Numbered from the stretch's first letter, positions 32,740 to 42,636 are shown. The stretch: 64,000 nucleotides of DNA from Streptomyces sp. ERV7 (GCF_001653515.1 NZ_LYOY01000040.1:496001-560000), one strand, 5' to 3'. Made by a program: numbers and translations. The notes: generated by a model not told the origin, from the letters alone.

Positions 32740-32771
32740 GAAGCCCCCCGGTCATCAGACCGGGGGGCTTC
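32740..32771. terminator. Terminator of tRNA-Gly copy 2
   Basis: 14-bp perfect stem (32740-32753 with 32758-32771), loop ATCA. It differs from the hairpin at 28876-28907 by one loop base. Confidence 0.85.
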
Positions 32772-32779
32772 TCTCACTG

Positions 32780-32852
32780 AGCGGACGACGAGATTCGAAC
32801 TCGCGACCCTCACCTTGGCAAGGTGATGCTCTACCAACTGAGCCACGTCCGC
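32780..32852 (-). tRNA. tRNA-Gly(GCC), copy 2
   Basis: 73 nt, identical to copy 1 at 28916-28988. Together with the hairpin and spacer it forms a near-perfect direct repeat of about 115 bp on either side of the ABC/two-component operon. Confidence 0.96.
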
Positions 32853-32931
32853 ATTGCTGCCGCTCGGCTCTCACCTGCGGTTGCGAACACCACTGTACCT
32901 GATCCACAAGAGTGGTTGGTAAGCGATGCAG

Positions 32932-33003
32932 AGCGGGTGACAGGAATTGCACACTGCGCCTTCCCCCTGGAAGGGGGATGTTCTGCTACTGAACTACACC
33001 CGC
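32932..33003 (-). tRNA. tRNA-Gly(TCC) with non-canonical D and T arms
   Basis: 72 nt. Acceptor GCGGGTG/CACCCGC, discriminator T, anticodon loop CTTCCAG (TCC, reads GGA/GGG). The D loop is AGTAGCA, giving A at position 18 in place of the invariant G. The T arm reads GCAGTGTGCAATTCCTGT: GTGCAATTC replaces the GTTCRANTC pattern (position 55 is G, not T) and an extra T bulges the T stem. Both partners of the G18-U55 tertiary contact are thus changed. It may be a specialised or weakened Gly-tRNA; a plain pseudogene is possible. Confidence 0.85.
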
Positions 33004-33137
33004 ACGCTCCGGTGGACCGGGCCTTTCGGCCTTGCCCCTCGGCGTGCTCCAGACTCTAGCTGATCACCCCGGGTGCAATGCAACTCGGTTGCCGGGGCCA
33101 CCAGTCCGGGCCCCGGCCCCGCGCACCGCCGGGCGGC

Positions 33138-33455
33138 TCAGCCCGCCGCGCTGAACGCCTCGTAGACCTTCTTGGGGATGCGTCCCCGGGTCGGCACCTC
33201 CATGTTGTGCGACCGGGCCCAGGCGCGGACCGCCGCCGGGTCGGGGGCGACGCTGGTGTGCCGGAAGACCTTCCCGGACCTCGACTGCTTGCGCCCGGCC
33301 TCCACGTAGGGCGCAAGAGCCTTACGCAGTTTCTTCGCATTGACGAGATTGAGATCGATCTCGTAGGCCTTCCCGTCCAGGCCGAACGTGACCGTTTCCG
33401 CCGCTTCTCCGCCGTCCAGGTCGTCGGAGAGCGTGACCACTACGCGTTGAGCCAC
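33138..33455 (-). CDS. lsrL: Lsr2-family nucleoid-associated protein (LsrL position)
   Basis: 105 aa. Lsr2 is an H-NS-like xenogeneic silencer that binds A/T-rich DNA. N-terminal dimerisation beta/helix region (AQRVVVTLSDDLDGGEAAET, VTFGLDGKAYEIDLNLVNAK) and C-terminal DNA-binding domain with RAWARSHNMEVPTRGRIPKK; the RGR motif inserts in the minor groove. GTG at 33455. From memory, S. coelicolor has a second Lsr2 paralogue (SCO4076) at this place. It converges on the tRNA-Gly(TCC). Confidence 0.9.
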   Translation of the reverse strand: MAQRVVVTLSDDLDGGEAAETVTFGLDGKAYEIDLNLVNAKKLRKALAPYVEAGRKQSRSGKVFRHTSVAPDPAAVRAWARSHNMEVPTRGRIPKKVYEAFSAAG

Positions 33456-33786
33456 GGATATCGGTTCCTTCCTACGGTCCGCCGTTCCCACGTGTCTGAC
33501 GTGCGGCGATCCCGGCCTTCCGGCGGTTTTGGAGCAATGCTGTTTCTCTCGGGTTTCCCCCGAGAAGCCTTTGTACAGCCGCAGGCATTGCATTGTGAAG
33601 CCCAGCCAATTGCATCCGCGTGTCCGATCGCAATGTGCGCGGACGGTTTTTCCCGGGATTTTTCCCACACGTTGTCGCGCCCGAAACCGGAACGTGATCG
33701 GACACCTCCGATATCTACTCGCGTAGATTTTCCGGCCGGGTACTCTGAGGGAACCGCCTTCGCACCACACCACCACGGGAGTGCCA
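33456..33786. promoter_or_regulatory. Divergent promoter region of lsrL and purSQL
   Basis: 331 bp without a gene and noticeably A/T-richer than its surroundings, which could itself attract Lsr2. A small hairpin TCTCGGG/CCCGAGA lies at 33547-33565. No recognisable riboswitch for the purine genes. Confidence 0.5.
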
Positions 33787-34038
33787 GTGGCACGCGTCGT
33801 AGTCGACGTCATGCTCAAGCCGGAGATCCTCGACCCGCAGGGACAGGCGGTGCAGCGTGCACTGCCCCGTCTCGGCTTCGAGGGGATCGCGGACGTCCGC
33901 CAGGGGAAGCGTTTCGAGCTGGATGTGGAAGGGCCCCTCGACGAGGCCGCCCTCGCCCGCATCCACGAGATGGCTGAAACGTTCCTCGCCAACACCGTCA
34001 TCGAGGACTTCACCGTGAAGGTCGAGGAGTCCAAGTGA
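33787..34038 (+). CDS. purS: Phosphoribosylformylglycinamidine synthase subunit PurS
   Basis: 83 aa, usual size. PurS bridges PurQ and PurL in the FGAM synthase complex. [40 protein letters not shown] and [14 protein letters not shown] are typical. GTG 33787 is chosen for GGGAG (33777-33781) five bases upstream rather than GTG 33781. Its stop overlaps purQ (GTGA). Confidence 0.95.
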   Translation: MARVVVDVMLKPEILDPQGQAVQRALPRLGFEGIADVRQGKRFELDVEGPLDEAALARIHEMAETFLANTVIEDFTVKVEESK

Positions 34039-34715
34039 CTGCTCGCATCGGTGTCGTCACCTTCCCCGGGACGCTCGACGACCGCGACAGCCTGCGGGCC
34101 GTGCGGATCGCGGGTGCCGAGCCGGTGTCGCTGTGGCACCGCGACAAGGACCTCAAGCAGGTCGACGCGGTCGTGCTGGCCGGCGGCTTCTCCTACGGCG
34201 ACTATCTGCGGGCCGGAGCCATCTCCCGCTTCTCGCCGGTGATGGAGACGGTCATCGAGCAGGCGAAGGCCGGTATGCCGGTCCTCGGCATCTGCAACGG
34301 CTTCCAGATCCTCACCGAGTCCCACCTGCTGCCGGGCGCCATGCTCCGCAACAACCATCTGCACTTCATCTGCCGTGAGCAGAAGCTGCGGGTGGAGAAC
34401 GCGCGCACCGCGTGGACCGCCGACTACGAGGCGGGCCAGGAGATCCAGGTTCCGCTGAAGAACATGGACGGCCGGTACGTCGCCGACGAGCGCACGCTGG
34501 ACGAGCTGGAGGCCGAGGGCCGCGTCGCCTTCCGCTACCTGGACGTGAACCCCAACGGCTCGCTCCGCGACATCGCCGGCATCACCAACGCCGCCGGCAA
34601 CGTCGTCGGCCTGATGCCGCACCCCGAGCACGCCGTGGAGCCGCTGATCGGCACCGGCCGCACCGACGGCCTCGGTTTCTTCACCTCGATCCTCAAGAAG
34701 CTGGTCAACGCCTGA
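34035..34715 (+). CDS. purQ: Phosphoribosylformylglycinamidine synthase subunit PurQ
   Basis: 226 aa class I glutamine amidotransferase that supplies ammonia to PurL. Nucleophile Cys in [14 protein letters not shown] (about residue 85), His/Glu of the triad in [12 protein letters not shown] (about 195). GTG start overlapping purS and stop overlapping the purL ATG by one base (TGATG), so all three subunits are probably made in step. Confidence 0.95.
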   Translation: MTARIGVVTFPGTLDDRDSLRAVRIAGAEPVSLWHRDKDLKQVDAVVLAGGFSYGDYLRAGAISRFSPVMETVIEQAKAGMPVLGICNGFQILTESHLLPGAMLRNNHLHFICREQKLRVENARTAWTADYEAGQEIQVPLKNMDGRYVADERTLDELEAEGRVAFRYLDVNPNGSLRDIAGITNAAGNVVGLMPHPEHAVEPLIGTGRTDGLGFFTSILKKLVNA

Positions 34716-36964
34716 TGAGCCTCGACACCGTCAAGCACGCCACCGGGACGCCCGACGTCGAGCAGCCCTGGAAGGAGCTCGGCCTCAAGGAGGACGAGTA
34801 CGCCCGGATCCGCGAGATCCTGGGCCGCCGCCCCACCGGCGCCGAGCTCGCCATGTACTCCGTGATGTGGTCGGAGCACTGCTCGTACAAGAGCAGCAAG
34901 GTCCACCTGCGCCAGTTCGGCGAGAAGGTCCCCGAGAACGACGCGATGCTCGTCGGCATCGGCGAGAACGCGGGCGTCGTGGACGTCGGCCAGGGTTACG
35001 CGGTCACGTTCAAGGTGGAGTCCCACAACCACCCGTCCTACATCGAGCCCTACCAGGGCGCGGCCACCGGTGTCGGCGGCATCGTCCGCGACATCCTGGC
35101 GATGGGCGCCCGCCCGGTCGCGGTCGTCGACCCGCTGCGCTTCGGCGCGGCCGAGCACCCCGACACCAAGCGCGTCCTGCCGGGCGTGGTCGCGGGCATC
35201 GGCGGCTACGGCAACTGCCTGGGTCTGCCGAACATCGGCGGCGAGGTCGTCTTCGACGAGTGCTACCAGGGCAACCCGCTGGTCAACGCCGGCTGCATCG
35301 GCGTGATGAAGCACGAGGACATCCACCTCGCCAAGGCGTCCGGCCCCGGCAACAAGGTGATCCTGTACGGCGCCCGCACGGGCGGCGACGGCATCGGCGG
35401 TGTGTCGGTCCTGGCCTCGGAGACCTTCGAGTCCACCGGCCCGGCCAAGCGCCCCGCCGTCCAGGTCGGCGACCCCTTCCAGGAGAAGCTCCTCATCGAG
35501 TGCACCCTGGAGATCTTCAAGGAGAAGCTGGTCGCCGGCATCCAGGACCTCGGTGGCGCGGGCCTGTCCTGCGCGACCTCGGAGCTGGCCTCCGCCGGAT
35601 CCGGCGGCATGCGGGTGGACCTGGAAACGGTCCCGCTGCGCGACGCGACGCTCTCGCCCGAGGAAATCCTCATGAGCGAGTCGCAGGAGCGCATGTGCGC
35701 GGTCGTCGAGCCGCGGTACGTCGAGCGGTTCATGGAGATCTGCGAGAAGTGGGACGTCATCGCCACCGTCATCGGTGAGGTGACGGACGGCGAGCGGCTT
35801 GAGATCTTCTGGCACGGCGAGCAGATCGTGGACGTACCGCCGCGGACGGTGGCGCACGAGGGCCCGGTCTACGAGCGCCCGTACGCGCGTCCGTCCTGGC
35901 AGGACGCGCTCCAGGCGGACGACGCGGGCAAGCTGCCGCGGCCGTCGACGGGTGAGGAGCTGCGCGAGCAGGTCCTTCGCCTCGTCTCCTCCCCCAACCA
36001 GGCGTCCAAGTCCTGGATCACGGACCAGTACGACCGGTTCGTGCAGGGCAACACGGTGCTCGCGCAGCCCGAGGACGCGGGCATGGTCCGCATCGACGAG
36101 GAGTCGAACCTCGGTGTCGCGATGGCGACGGACGGCAACGGCCGGTACGCGAAGCTCGACCCGTACACGGGTGCGCAGCTCGCGCTGGCGGAGGCGTACC
36201 GCAACGTGGCGGCGTCGGGCGCGAAGCCCCTCGCCATCTCCGACTGCCTGAACTTCGGCTCCCCCGAGGACCCGGACGTGATGTGGCAGTTCGCGGAGGC
36301 CACGCGCGGCCTGGCGGACGGGTGCCTCCAGCTCGGTACGCCGGTGACGGGCGGCAACGTCTCGCTCTACAACCAGACCGGTGACACCGCCATCCACCCG
36401 ACGCCGGTGGTCGCGGTCCTCGGTGTGATCGACGACGTCAACCGCCGTACGCCGATCGCGTTCGCGCAGGAGGGGCAGCTGCTCTACCTCCTGGGCGACA
36501 CCCGGGAGGAGTTCGGCGGTTCGGCGTGGTCCCAGGTGGTCCACGACCACCTGGGCGGGCTGCCGCCGCGGGTGGATCTGGACCGGGAGAAGCTGCTCGG
36601 CGAGATCCTGATCTCCGCCTCGCGCGACGGCATGATCGACGCGGCGCACGACCTGTCCGACGGTGGTCTGGTGCAGGCGGTCGTCGAGTCCTGCCTGCGG
36701 GGCGGAAACGGCGCGCGCCTGGTCGTGCCCGACGGCCTCTCCGCCTTCACCTTCCTCTTCTCCGAGTCCGCGGGCCGGGCGGTCGTCGCGGTCCCGCGCA
36801 GCGAGGAGCTCCGCTTCACGGACATGTGCGGGGCGCGGGGGCTGCCGGCGGCGCGGATCGGTGTGGTCGACGGGGCGTCCGTCGAGGTCCAGGGCGAGTT
36901 CAGCGTGCCGCTGAGCGAGCTGCGGACGGTGCACGAGGCGACGATTCCGGCGCTGCTGGCGTAG
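34715..36964 (+). CDS. purL: Phosphoribosylformylglycinamidine synthase subunit PurL
   Basis: 749 aa, the small PurL type that needs PurS and PurQ. ATP-dependent conversion of FGAR to [24 protein letters not shown] (about 50), [20 protein letters not shown] (about 95), [39 protein letters not shown] and the second-half repeat [20 protein letters not shown] are all present. ATG at 34715 fits the overlap with purQ. Followed by 198 bp holding the purF promoter. Confidence 0.96.
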   Translation: MSLDTVKHATGTPDVEQPWKELGLKEDEYARIREILGRRPTGAELAMYSVMWSEHCSYKSSKVHLRQFGEKVPENDAMLVGIGENAGVVDVGQGYAVTFKVESHNHPSYIEPYQGAATGVGGIVRDILAMGARPVAVVDPLRFGAAEHPDTKRVLPGVVAGIGGYGNCLGLPNIGGEVVFDECYQGNPLVNAGCIGVMKHEDIHLAKASGPGNKVILYGARTGGDGIGGVSVLASETFESTGPAKRPAVQVGDPFQEKLLIECTLEIFKEKLVAGIQDLGGAGLSCATSELASAGSGGMRVDLETVPLRDATLSPEEILMSESQERMCAVVEPRYVERFMEICEKWDVIATVIGEVTDGERLEIFWHGEQIVDVPPRTVAHEGPVYERPYARPSWQDALQADDAGKLPRPSTGEELREQVLRLVSSPNQASKSWITDQYDRFVQGNTVLAQPEDAGMVRIDEESNLGVAMATDGNGRYAKLDPYTGAQLALAEAYRNVAASGAKPLAISDCLNFGSPEDPDVMWQFAEATRGLADGCLQLGTPVTGGNVSLYNQTGDTAIHPTPVVAVLGVIDDVNRRTPIAFAQEGQLLYLLGDTREEFGGSAWSQVVHDHLGGLPPRVDLDREKLLGEILISASRDGMIDAAHDLSDGGLVQAVVESCLRGGNGARLVVPDGLSAFTFLFSESAGRAVVAVPRSEELRFTDMCGARGLPAARIGVVDGASVEVQGEFSVPLSELRTVHEATIPALLA

Positions 36965-37126
36965 TGGGACGCGGGTAGTTGCCCCACCCCGCCCCCTTCA
37001 CCCCCACGCGACCTCCGTCACATTCCCCGGGCGCCAAATTCCCGGCCCCCGGCGAAAACCCGCCGGTCGGAGCCTCCGGCAGATGCCACAAACCGCCCAC
37101 CACCCCCCTCTCGTCCGTATCCCCAA

Positions 37127-37156
37127 TTCGGACCAGTGGTCGATCTCGCCTACACT
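37127..37156 (+). promoter_or_regulatory. Putative purF promoter (possibly leaderless transcript)
   Basis: TTCGGA (37127-37132), 18-bp spacer, TACACT (37151-37156). The expected start of transcription falls on or one base before the GTG at 37164, and no ribosome binding site is visible, so purF may be translated from a leaderless mRNA. Confidence 0.5.
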
Positions 37157-37163
37157 CGGTGGC

Positions 37164-38690
37164 GTGCCACGTGGTGACGGTCGACTCAATCATGATCTGC
37201 TCCCCGGCGAGAAAGGCCCCCAGGACGCTTGCGGCGTCTTCGGCGTCTGGGCTCCGGGTGAAGAGGTCGCCAAGCTCACTTACTTCGGGCTTTACGCCCT
37301 CCAGCATCGGGGCCAGGAATCCGCGGGAATCGCGGTGAGCAACGGCTCCCAGATCCTTGTCTTCAAGGACATGGGGCTCGTTTCCCAGGTCTTCGACGAG
37401 ACTTCCCTCGGTTCCCTCCAGGGTCATATCGCGGTCGGTCACGCCCGCTACTCGACCACCGGTGCCTCCGTGTGGGAGAACGCGCAGCCGACGTTCCGGG
37501 CGACCGCCCACGGCTCGATCGCGCTCGGCCACAACGGCAACCTGGTGAACACCGCCCAGCTGGCGGAGATGGTCGCCGACCTGCCGAAGGAGAACGGTCG
37601 CGCGACCCAGGTCGCCGCCACCAACGACACCGATCTCGTCACCGCCCTGCTCGCGGGGCAGACCGACGACGACGGCAAGCCGCTCACCGTCGAGGAGGCG
37701 GCCGCCAAGGTCCTTCCCCAGGTGCAGGGCGCGTTCTCGCTGGTCTTCATGGACGAGCAGACGCTCTACTGCGCCCGTGACCCGCAGGGCATCCGCCCGC
37801 TGGTCATCGGCCGCCTGGAGCGCGGCTGGGTGGTCGCCTCGGAGACCGCCGCCCTCGACATCTGCGGCGCCAGCTTCGTCCGCGAGATCGAGCCGGGCGA
37901 GCTCGTCGCCATCGACGAGAACGGTCTGCGCACCTCTCGATTTGCGGAAGCGAAGCCCAAGGGCTGTGTCTTCGAGTACGTCTACCTGGCCCGCCCCGAC
38001 ACCGACATCGCCGGGCGGAACGTCTATCTCTCCCGGGTGGAGATGGGGCGGAAACTCGCCAAGGAAGCGCCTGTCGACGCCGACCTGGTGATAGCGACTC
38101 CGGAGTCCGGCACCCCCGCCGCGATCGGTTACGCGGAGGCCAGCGGCATTCCGTACGGCTCGGGCCTGGTCAAGAACGCCTACGTCGGGCGCACCTTCAT
38201 CCAGCCCTCGCAGACCATCCGCCAGCTGGGCATCCGGCTGAAGCTGAACCCGCTCAAGGAAGTCATCCGGGGCAAGCGCCTGGTGGTCGTGGACGACTCG
38301 ATCGTCCGAGGCAACACCCAGCGCGCCCTCGTGAAGATGCTCCGCGAGGCCGGGGCCGCCGAGGTCCACATCCGGATCTCGTCCCCGCCGGTCAAGTGGC
38401 CGTGCTTCTTCGGCATCGACTTCGCGACCCGCGCCGAGCTGATCGCCAACGGGATGACGATCGAGGAGATCGGCACCTCGCTGGGCGCCGACTCGCTCTC
38501 GTACATCTCGACGGACGCGATGATCGAGGCGACCACCATCCCCAAGGACAACCTCTGCCGCGCCTGCTTCGACGGGGTCTACCCGATGGAGCTCCCGGAC
38601 CCCGAGCTGCTCGGCAAGCAGCTTCTGGAGACCGAGCTCGCGGCCGGTCCCGCCGCCACGGCGGCGGCCGACGCGCTGCGCCGCCCGTAG
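37164..38690 (+). CDS. purF: Amidophosphoribosyltransferase PurF
   Basis: 508 aa. First committed purine step: PRPP + glutamine gives phosphoribosylamine. A 22-residue propeptide precedes the N-terminal nucleophile Cys (DACGVFGVWAPGEE); Ntn-hydrolase residues follow in LYALQHRGQESAGI and GHARYSTTG. The PRTase domain at about 290-470 has the PRPP loop RLVVVDDSIVRGNTQRALVK. Cys residues in WPCFFGIDF and NLCRACFDGVYP fit the Fe-S cluster type. The GTG at 37164 is preferred because the frame before it shows no conservation. 46 bp before purM, probably one transcript. Confidence 0.95.
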   Translation: MPRGDGRLNHDLLPGEKGPQDACGVFGVWAPGEEVAKLTYFGLYALQHRGQESAGIAVSNGSQILVFKDMGLVSQVFDETSLGSLQGHIAVGHARYSTTGASVWENAQPTFRATAHGSIALGHNGNLVNTAQLAEMVADLPKENGRATQVAATNDTDLVTALLAGQTDDDGKPLTVEEAAAKVLPQVQGAFSLVFMDEQTLYCARDPQGIRPLVIGRLERGWVVASETAALDICGASFVREIEPGELVAIDENGLRTSRFAEAKPKGCVFEYVYLARPDTDIAGRNVYLSRVEMGRKLAKEAPVDADLVIATPESGTPAAIGYAEASGIPYGSGLVKNAYVGRTFIQPSQTIRQLGIRLKLNPLKEVIRGKRLVVVDDSIVRGNTQRALVKMLREAGAAEVHIRISSPPVKWPCFFGIDFATRAELIANGMTIEEIGTSLGADSLSYISTDAMIEATTIPKDNLCRACFDGVYPMELPDPELLGKQLLETELAAGPAATAAADALRRP

Positions 38691-38736
38691 GCGCCCGCAC
38701 AAACCCTGCAGTACGACACGAAAGTTCTTCAGAGCC

Positions 38737-39804
38737 ATGTCTGAGACCACTGGTGCCAGCTACGCAGCCGCGGGCGTCGACATCGAGGCGGGCGACCGCG
38801 CAGTCGAGCTGATGAAGGAGTGGGTGAAGAAGACCAAGCGCCCCGAGGTGCTCGGCGGCCTCGGCGGTTTCGCCGGACTCTTCGACGCCTCCGCCCTCAA
38901 GCGCTACGAGCGTCCGCTGCTCGCCTCGGCCACCGACGGCGTCGGCACGAAGGTCGACCTCGCCCGCCGTATGGGCGTGTACGACACGATCGGCCACGAC
39001 CTCGTCGGCATGGTCGTCGACGACCTCGTCGTGTGCGGCGCCGAGCCGCTGTTCATGACCGACTACATCTGCGTCGGCAAGGTGCACCCCGAGCGCGTCG
39101 CCGCCATCGTGAAGGGCATCGCCGAGGGCTGTGTCCTCGCGGGCTGCGCGCTGGTCGGCGGCGAGACCGCGGAGCACCCGGGCCTGCTGGGCCCGGACGA
39201 CTTCGACGTGGCCGGCGCCGGTACCGGCGTGGTCGAGTACGACCGGCTGCTCGGCGCGGATCGTATCCGCACGGGTGACGTCGTCATCGCCATGGCGTCG
39301 TCCGGACTTCACTCGAACGGGTACTCACTCGTCCGGCACGTGCTCTTCGACCGGGCGAAGATGTCGCTGGAGCAGCAGGTCGAGGAGTTCGGGCGGACCC
39401 TGGGCGAGGAGCTCCTGGAGCCGACCAAGATCTACTCGCTGGACTGCCTGGCCCTGACCCGTACCACCGAGGTACACGGTTTCAGCCATGTCACCGGCGG
39501 CGGTCTCGCCAACAACCTGGCCCGGGTCATCCCGGACCACCTGCACGCCACGGTCGACCGCTCGACCTGGGCGCCGGGCGCGGTCTTCGACCTGGTGGGC
39601 ACGGCCGGCCAGGTCGAGCGGCTGGAGCTGGAGAAGACGCTGAACATGGGCGTCGGCATGATCGCGATCGTCCCCGAGGGCTCGGTGGACGTGGCCCTGA
39701 CGACGCTGGCGGACCGGGGCGTGGACGCCTGGGTGGCCGGCCGGATCACCGAGCGCGGCGCTCACACCACCGGCGCCGAGCTCACCGGCGACTACGCGAA
39801 GTAG
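38737..39804 (+). CDS. purM: Phosphoribosylformylglycinamidine cyclo-ligase PurM
   Basis: 355 aa. AIR synthetase: FGAM + ATP gives AIR. ATASTDGVGTKVDL-type motif seen as SATDGVGTKVDLARRMGVYD (about 68), DLVGMVVDDLVVCGAEPLFM (about 88), ALVGGETAEHPGLLGPDDFD (about 140), ASSGLHSNGYSLVRHVLFDR (about 188) and HVTGGGLANNLARVIPDHLH (about 250). Ends in a strong bidirectional hairpin. Confidence 0.95.
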   Translation: MSETTGASYAAAGVDIEAGDRAVELMKEWVKKTKRPEVLGGLGGFAGLFDASALKRYERPLLASATDGVGTKVDLARRMGVYDTIGHDLVGMVVDDLVVCGAEPLFMTDYICVGKVHPERVAAIVKGIAEGCVLAGCALVGGETAEHPGLLGPDDFDVAGAGTGVVEYDRLLGADRIRTGDVVIAMASSGLHSNGYSLVRHVLFDRAKMSLEQQVEEFGRTLGEELLEPTKIYSLDCLALTRTTEVHGFSHVTGGGLANNLARVIPDHLHATVDRSTWAPGAVFDLVGTAGQVERLELEKTLNMGVGMIAIVPEGSVDVALTTLADRGVDAWVAGRITERGAHTTGAELTGDYAK

Positions 39805-39879
39805 CGGGCGTACGGGAGGGGCCGCACGGCCTCTCCCGGGCCGCACAGAAGCCGAGCAGACGGAACCCGAGCAGCACAG

Positions 39880-39913
39880 AACCCGGTCCGGGGCTGAGGC
39901 CCTGGACCGGGTT
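39880..39913. terminator. Bidirectional terminator between purM and the DUF3073 gene
   Basis: 10-bp perfect outer stem (39880-39889 with 39904-39913), extended inside by GGGGC/GGCCCT pairing. Serves the convergent genes on both sides. Confidence 0.75.
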
Positions 39914-39969
39914 GGTGTGTTCTCAGTGCGGCAGGAAAAAGGCCTGCTGCGAAAGAGGGATCAGCGAAG

Positions 39970-40233
39970 TCAAGCGCCGCGGCGCTGCGACGACGGGCCG
40001 GACTCTTCGTCCTCGTCCTCGTCGTCATTGCCGTACAGATCCGCATAGCGGGCGTACGGGTCGTCATCCTCGTCGTCCTCCAGTGGCTCCGCGTTAGGCG
40101 GTTGGCTCACTGCCGGATTCGGAGTAGATGCGCCCAGCTCGTTGGCCAGACGCGACAGGTCAGTCCCGCCGCTGCTGTACTTCAGCTGGCGGGCGACCTT
40201 GGTCTGCTTGGCCTTTGCCCGGCCGCGCCCCAT
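39970..40233 (-). CDS. DUF3073 family protein
   Basis: 87 aa. Basic head MGRGRAKAKQTKVARQLKYS and a strongly acidic tail (DDEDDDPYARYADLYGNDDE). Conserved throughout actinobacteria next to purM; no known biochemical function. ATG at 40233. The 280 bp upstream contain only its promoter and the vdh terminator. Confidence 0.88.
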   Translation of the reverse strand: MGRGRAKAKQTKVARQLKYSSGGTDLSRLANELGASTPNPAVSQPPNAEPLEDDEDDDPYARYADLYGNDDEDEDEESGPSSQRRGA

Positions 40234-40458
40234 GGCTCGACCCCCTCGGTGACGGGGCTCAACGGCCCCAGAGTCTTGACACGCGTTCATGAGTCGGAAC
40301 GGGCTCTCCGTGGAGAGACCGTGTCCGTAGGGCTTCAACGGTACCTGCTTCCGCGGCCATACGGTACGCCGCCCGCATGACGTGCCACTTCGCAGAACCC
40401 GCAAGGAGCCCTTTCCTCGCTGGTCAACCGCGATTTTAACCTCTTCTTGGCGTCCGAC

Positions 40459-40496
40459 CCGCCGACCGGCGTGAGTCTTCTCTCGCCGGTCGGCGG
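40459..40496 (-). terminator. Terminator of the amino acid dehydrogenase gene
   Basis: 13-bp perfect stem (40459-40471 with 40484-40496) with a 12-base loop, 19 bp after the stop codon on the minus strand. Confidence 0.8.
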
Positions 40497-40514
40497 ATCG
40501 GGGCGGCGCGAGGG

Positions 40515-41618
40515 TCAGTGACCGCGCGCCTCGGCCATGCGCTGCTCGGCGATCCGGTCGGCCGCCGCGGCCGGCGGAATCCCGTCTTCCTTCGCACGTG
40601 CGAATATGGCCAGCGTGGTGTCGAAGATCTTCGAGGCCTTCGCCTTGCAGCGGTCGAAGTCGAAGCCGTGCAGCTCGTCGGCCACCTGGATCACACCGCC
40701 GGCGTTGACCACGTAGTCGGGCGCGTAGAGGATCGCGCGGTCCGCGAGGTCCTTCTCGACGCCCGGGTGGGCCAGCTGGTTGTTGGCCGCGCCGCACACG
40801 ATCTTCGCGGTGAGGACCGGGACCGTCTCGTCGTCGAGCGCGCCGCCCAGGGCGCACGGGGCGTAGATGTCCAGCCCCTCCACCCGGATCAGCGCGTCCG
40901 TGTCGGCGACCGCGGTGACGCTGCCCGGGTGCTTGTCGAGGATCCGGCGTACCGATTCCTCGCGTACATCCGTGATCACGACCTCGGCGCCGTCCGCCAC
41001 CAGGTGCTCCACCAGGTAGTGGCCGACCTTGCCGACGCCCGCGACGCCGACCTTGCGGCCGCGCAGCGTCGGGTCGCCCCACAGGTGCTGGGCGCTGGCC
41101 CGCATGCCCTGGAAGACGCCGAACGCGGTGAGCACGGAGGAGTCGCCGGCGCCGCCGTTCTCGGGGGAGCGGCCGGTCGTCCACTGGCACGTGCGCGCCA
41201 CGACGTCCATGTCCGCCACGTACGTGCCGACGTCGCACGCCGTCACGTAACGGCCGCCGAGCGAGGCCACCATCCGCCCGTAGGCGAGCAGGAGTTCCTC
41301 GGTCTTCACGGTGTCCGGGTCGCCGATGATGACGGCCTTGCCGCCGCCGTGGTCGAGTCCGGCCATGGCGTTCTTGTAGGACATTCCGCGGGAGAGGTTG
41401 AGTGCGTCGGCGACGGCCTCCGCCTCACTCGCGTAGGGGTAGAAGCGCGTTCCGCCGAGGGCCGGGCCCAGGGCGGTGGAGTGGATGGCGATGACGGCCT
41501 TGAGGCCCGAGGCGCGGTCCTGACACAGCACGACTTGTTCGTGTCCACCCTGGTCCGAGCGGAACAGGGTGTGCAGAACGTCTGCTGAGCTGACAGCGTC
41601 GCCGGTCACATCGGTCAC
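40515..41618 (-). CDS. vdh: Valine/leucine dehydrogenase
   Basis: 367 aa. NAD-dependent oxidative deamination of branched-chain amino acids, feeding acyl-CoA starters to polyketides and fatty acids. [20 protein letters not shown] (about 55), catalytic Lys in [14 protein letters not shown] (about 88), second acid/base region [12 protein letters not shown], Rossmann motif [17 protein letters not shown] (about 190), and [18 protein letters not shown] 41618 has GGGAG eight bases upstream and gives the usual N terminus; the TTG at 41633 would extend it by five. Position matches S. coelicolor vdh. Confidence 0.93.
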   Translation of the reverse strand: MTDVTGDAVSSADVLHTLFRSDQGGHEQVVLCQDRASGLKAVIAIHSTALGPALGGTRFYPYASEAEAVADALNLSRGMSYKNAMAGLDHGGGKAVIIGDPDTVKTEELLLAYGRMVASLGGRYVTACDVGTYVADMDVVARTCQWTTGRSPENGGAGDSSVLTAFGVFQGMRASAQHLWGDPTLRGRKVGVAGVGKVGHYLVEHLVADGAEVVITDVREESVRRILDKHPGSVTAVADTDALIRVEGLDIYAPCALGGALDDETVPVLTAKIVCGAANNQLAHPGVEKDLADRAILYAPDYVVNAGGVIQVADELHGFDFDRCKAKASKIFDTTLAIFARAKEDGIPPAAAADRIAEQRMAEARGH

Positions 41619-41793
41619 GGTGGTGACTCCCAAGTACGAAGCGGCGGTTGCGGCCCGCCTGAGGGTGGGGCGGGCCGTGTCGCGGCCCGCCCGGGGCCGC
41701 GCTGGGAGCAGAGTAAGTCCTACGCGTGCGTAGATCAGGCGCAGTGCCGAGGATCACCCTCCCGCCCCGCGTGCGCGTGGGACGATGCGACGC

Positions 41794-42636
41794 ATGGCGG
41801 TGGTGTCCTCGGTGATCGTCCCGTACGCGTCCTATCTGCGGGTGTACGAGCCGCTGGTGGCCTTCCCCGAACCGGAGCGCGGCCACTGGACCCGTTACGC
41901 GGAGCGCGGGCGCACCCCCGGTGCCCAGGACGAACTCCGGCGCGCGCTGGCGGATCTGCTGCCCACGCCGCCGGTCGCGGTGCCGGTCCACGAGAGCGCC
42001 GACGCGTTCGTGGCCGAGGTCGACGGGGTGGTGTGCGTCTGCCCGTGGCGGACCCGGCTGCGCGGCTGGCAGGCCCTGGAGGAGCTGGCGGGCCAGTTCC
42101 CGGCGCCGGTCCTCGACGCCCTGCTGCCGCCGGTGGTCCGCCGGCAGGCGGCGGCGGACTACGAGCGGTGGCGGGAGCGGAACCCGGACGCCCGGCCCTG
42201 GATCCTCACGGCGGTCTGGCATGTCCCTGTGAGCTGGTTCACAGTCTTTTCGGACGAAGAGAGGGAGTATGTCCGGGCGGAGGACGGCACGGCGCCCGTG
42301 CTGCGCTACCGCACCCCGATGGTCCAGGCCCGCCGCCGCCTCGCGCGGGCGCTCAGGACCCTGCGCGACCACATCGACGAGGGGCCCCTGACCGAGGGGC
42401 TGGTCGAGGTGGGGCGCTGGCTGGAGGAGTTCCATCCGCGCTCCCTGGTCGAGCTGGACTACGGCGGTCTGGTGCACGCCCTGCCGAGGGCGAGCCTGGA
42501 GGAGGACCGCTCGGCGGCCGACGTGGCCGAGGGGATCGCCGCGCTGCGGGCCGGGGACGGCGCCGGGGCGGCAAGGGCGTACGAGCGCTTCACGGAGCGC
42601 TGGCGGACCGTCAGGGAGCGCCGGCTCGCGAACTGA
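41794..42636 (+). CDS. Conserved hypothetical protein
   Basis: 280 aa from the ATG at 41794 (MAVVSSVIVPYASYLRVYEP); GTG/ATG at 41785 adds three residues. Soluble, Trp- and Arg-rich. Central block VDGVVCVCPWRTRLRGWQAL, ARPWILTAVWHVPVSWFTVF, and a charged helical C-terminal half. I recall a homologue in the same place beside bldC in other streptomycetes, but no domain name or function. Confidence 0.75.
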   Translation: MAVVSSVIVPYASYLRVYEPLVAFPEPERGHWTRYAERGRTPGAQDELRRALADLLPTPPVAVPVHESADAFVAEVDGVVCVCPWRTRLRGWQALEELAGQFPAPVLDALLPPVVRRQAAADYERWRERNPDARPWILTAVWHVPVSWFTVFSDEEREYVRAEDGTAPVLRYRTPMVQARRRLARALRTLRDHIDEGPLTEGLVEVGRWLEEFHPRSLVELDYGGLVHALPRASLEEDRSAADVAEGIAALRAGDGAGAARAYERFTERWRTVRERRLAN

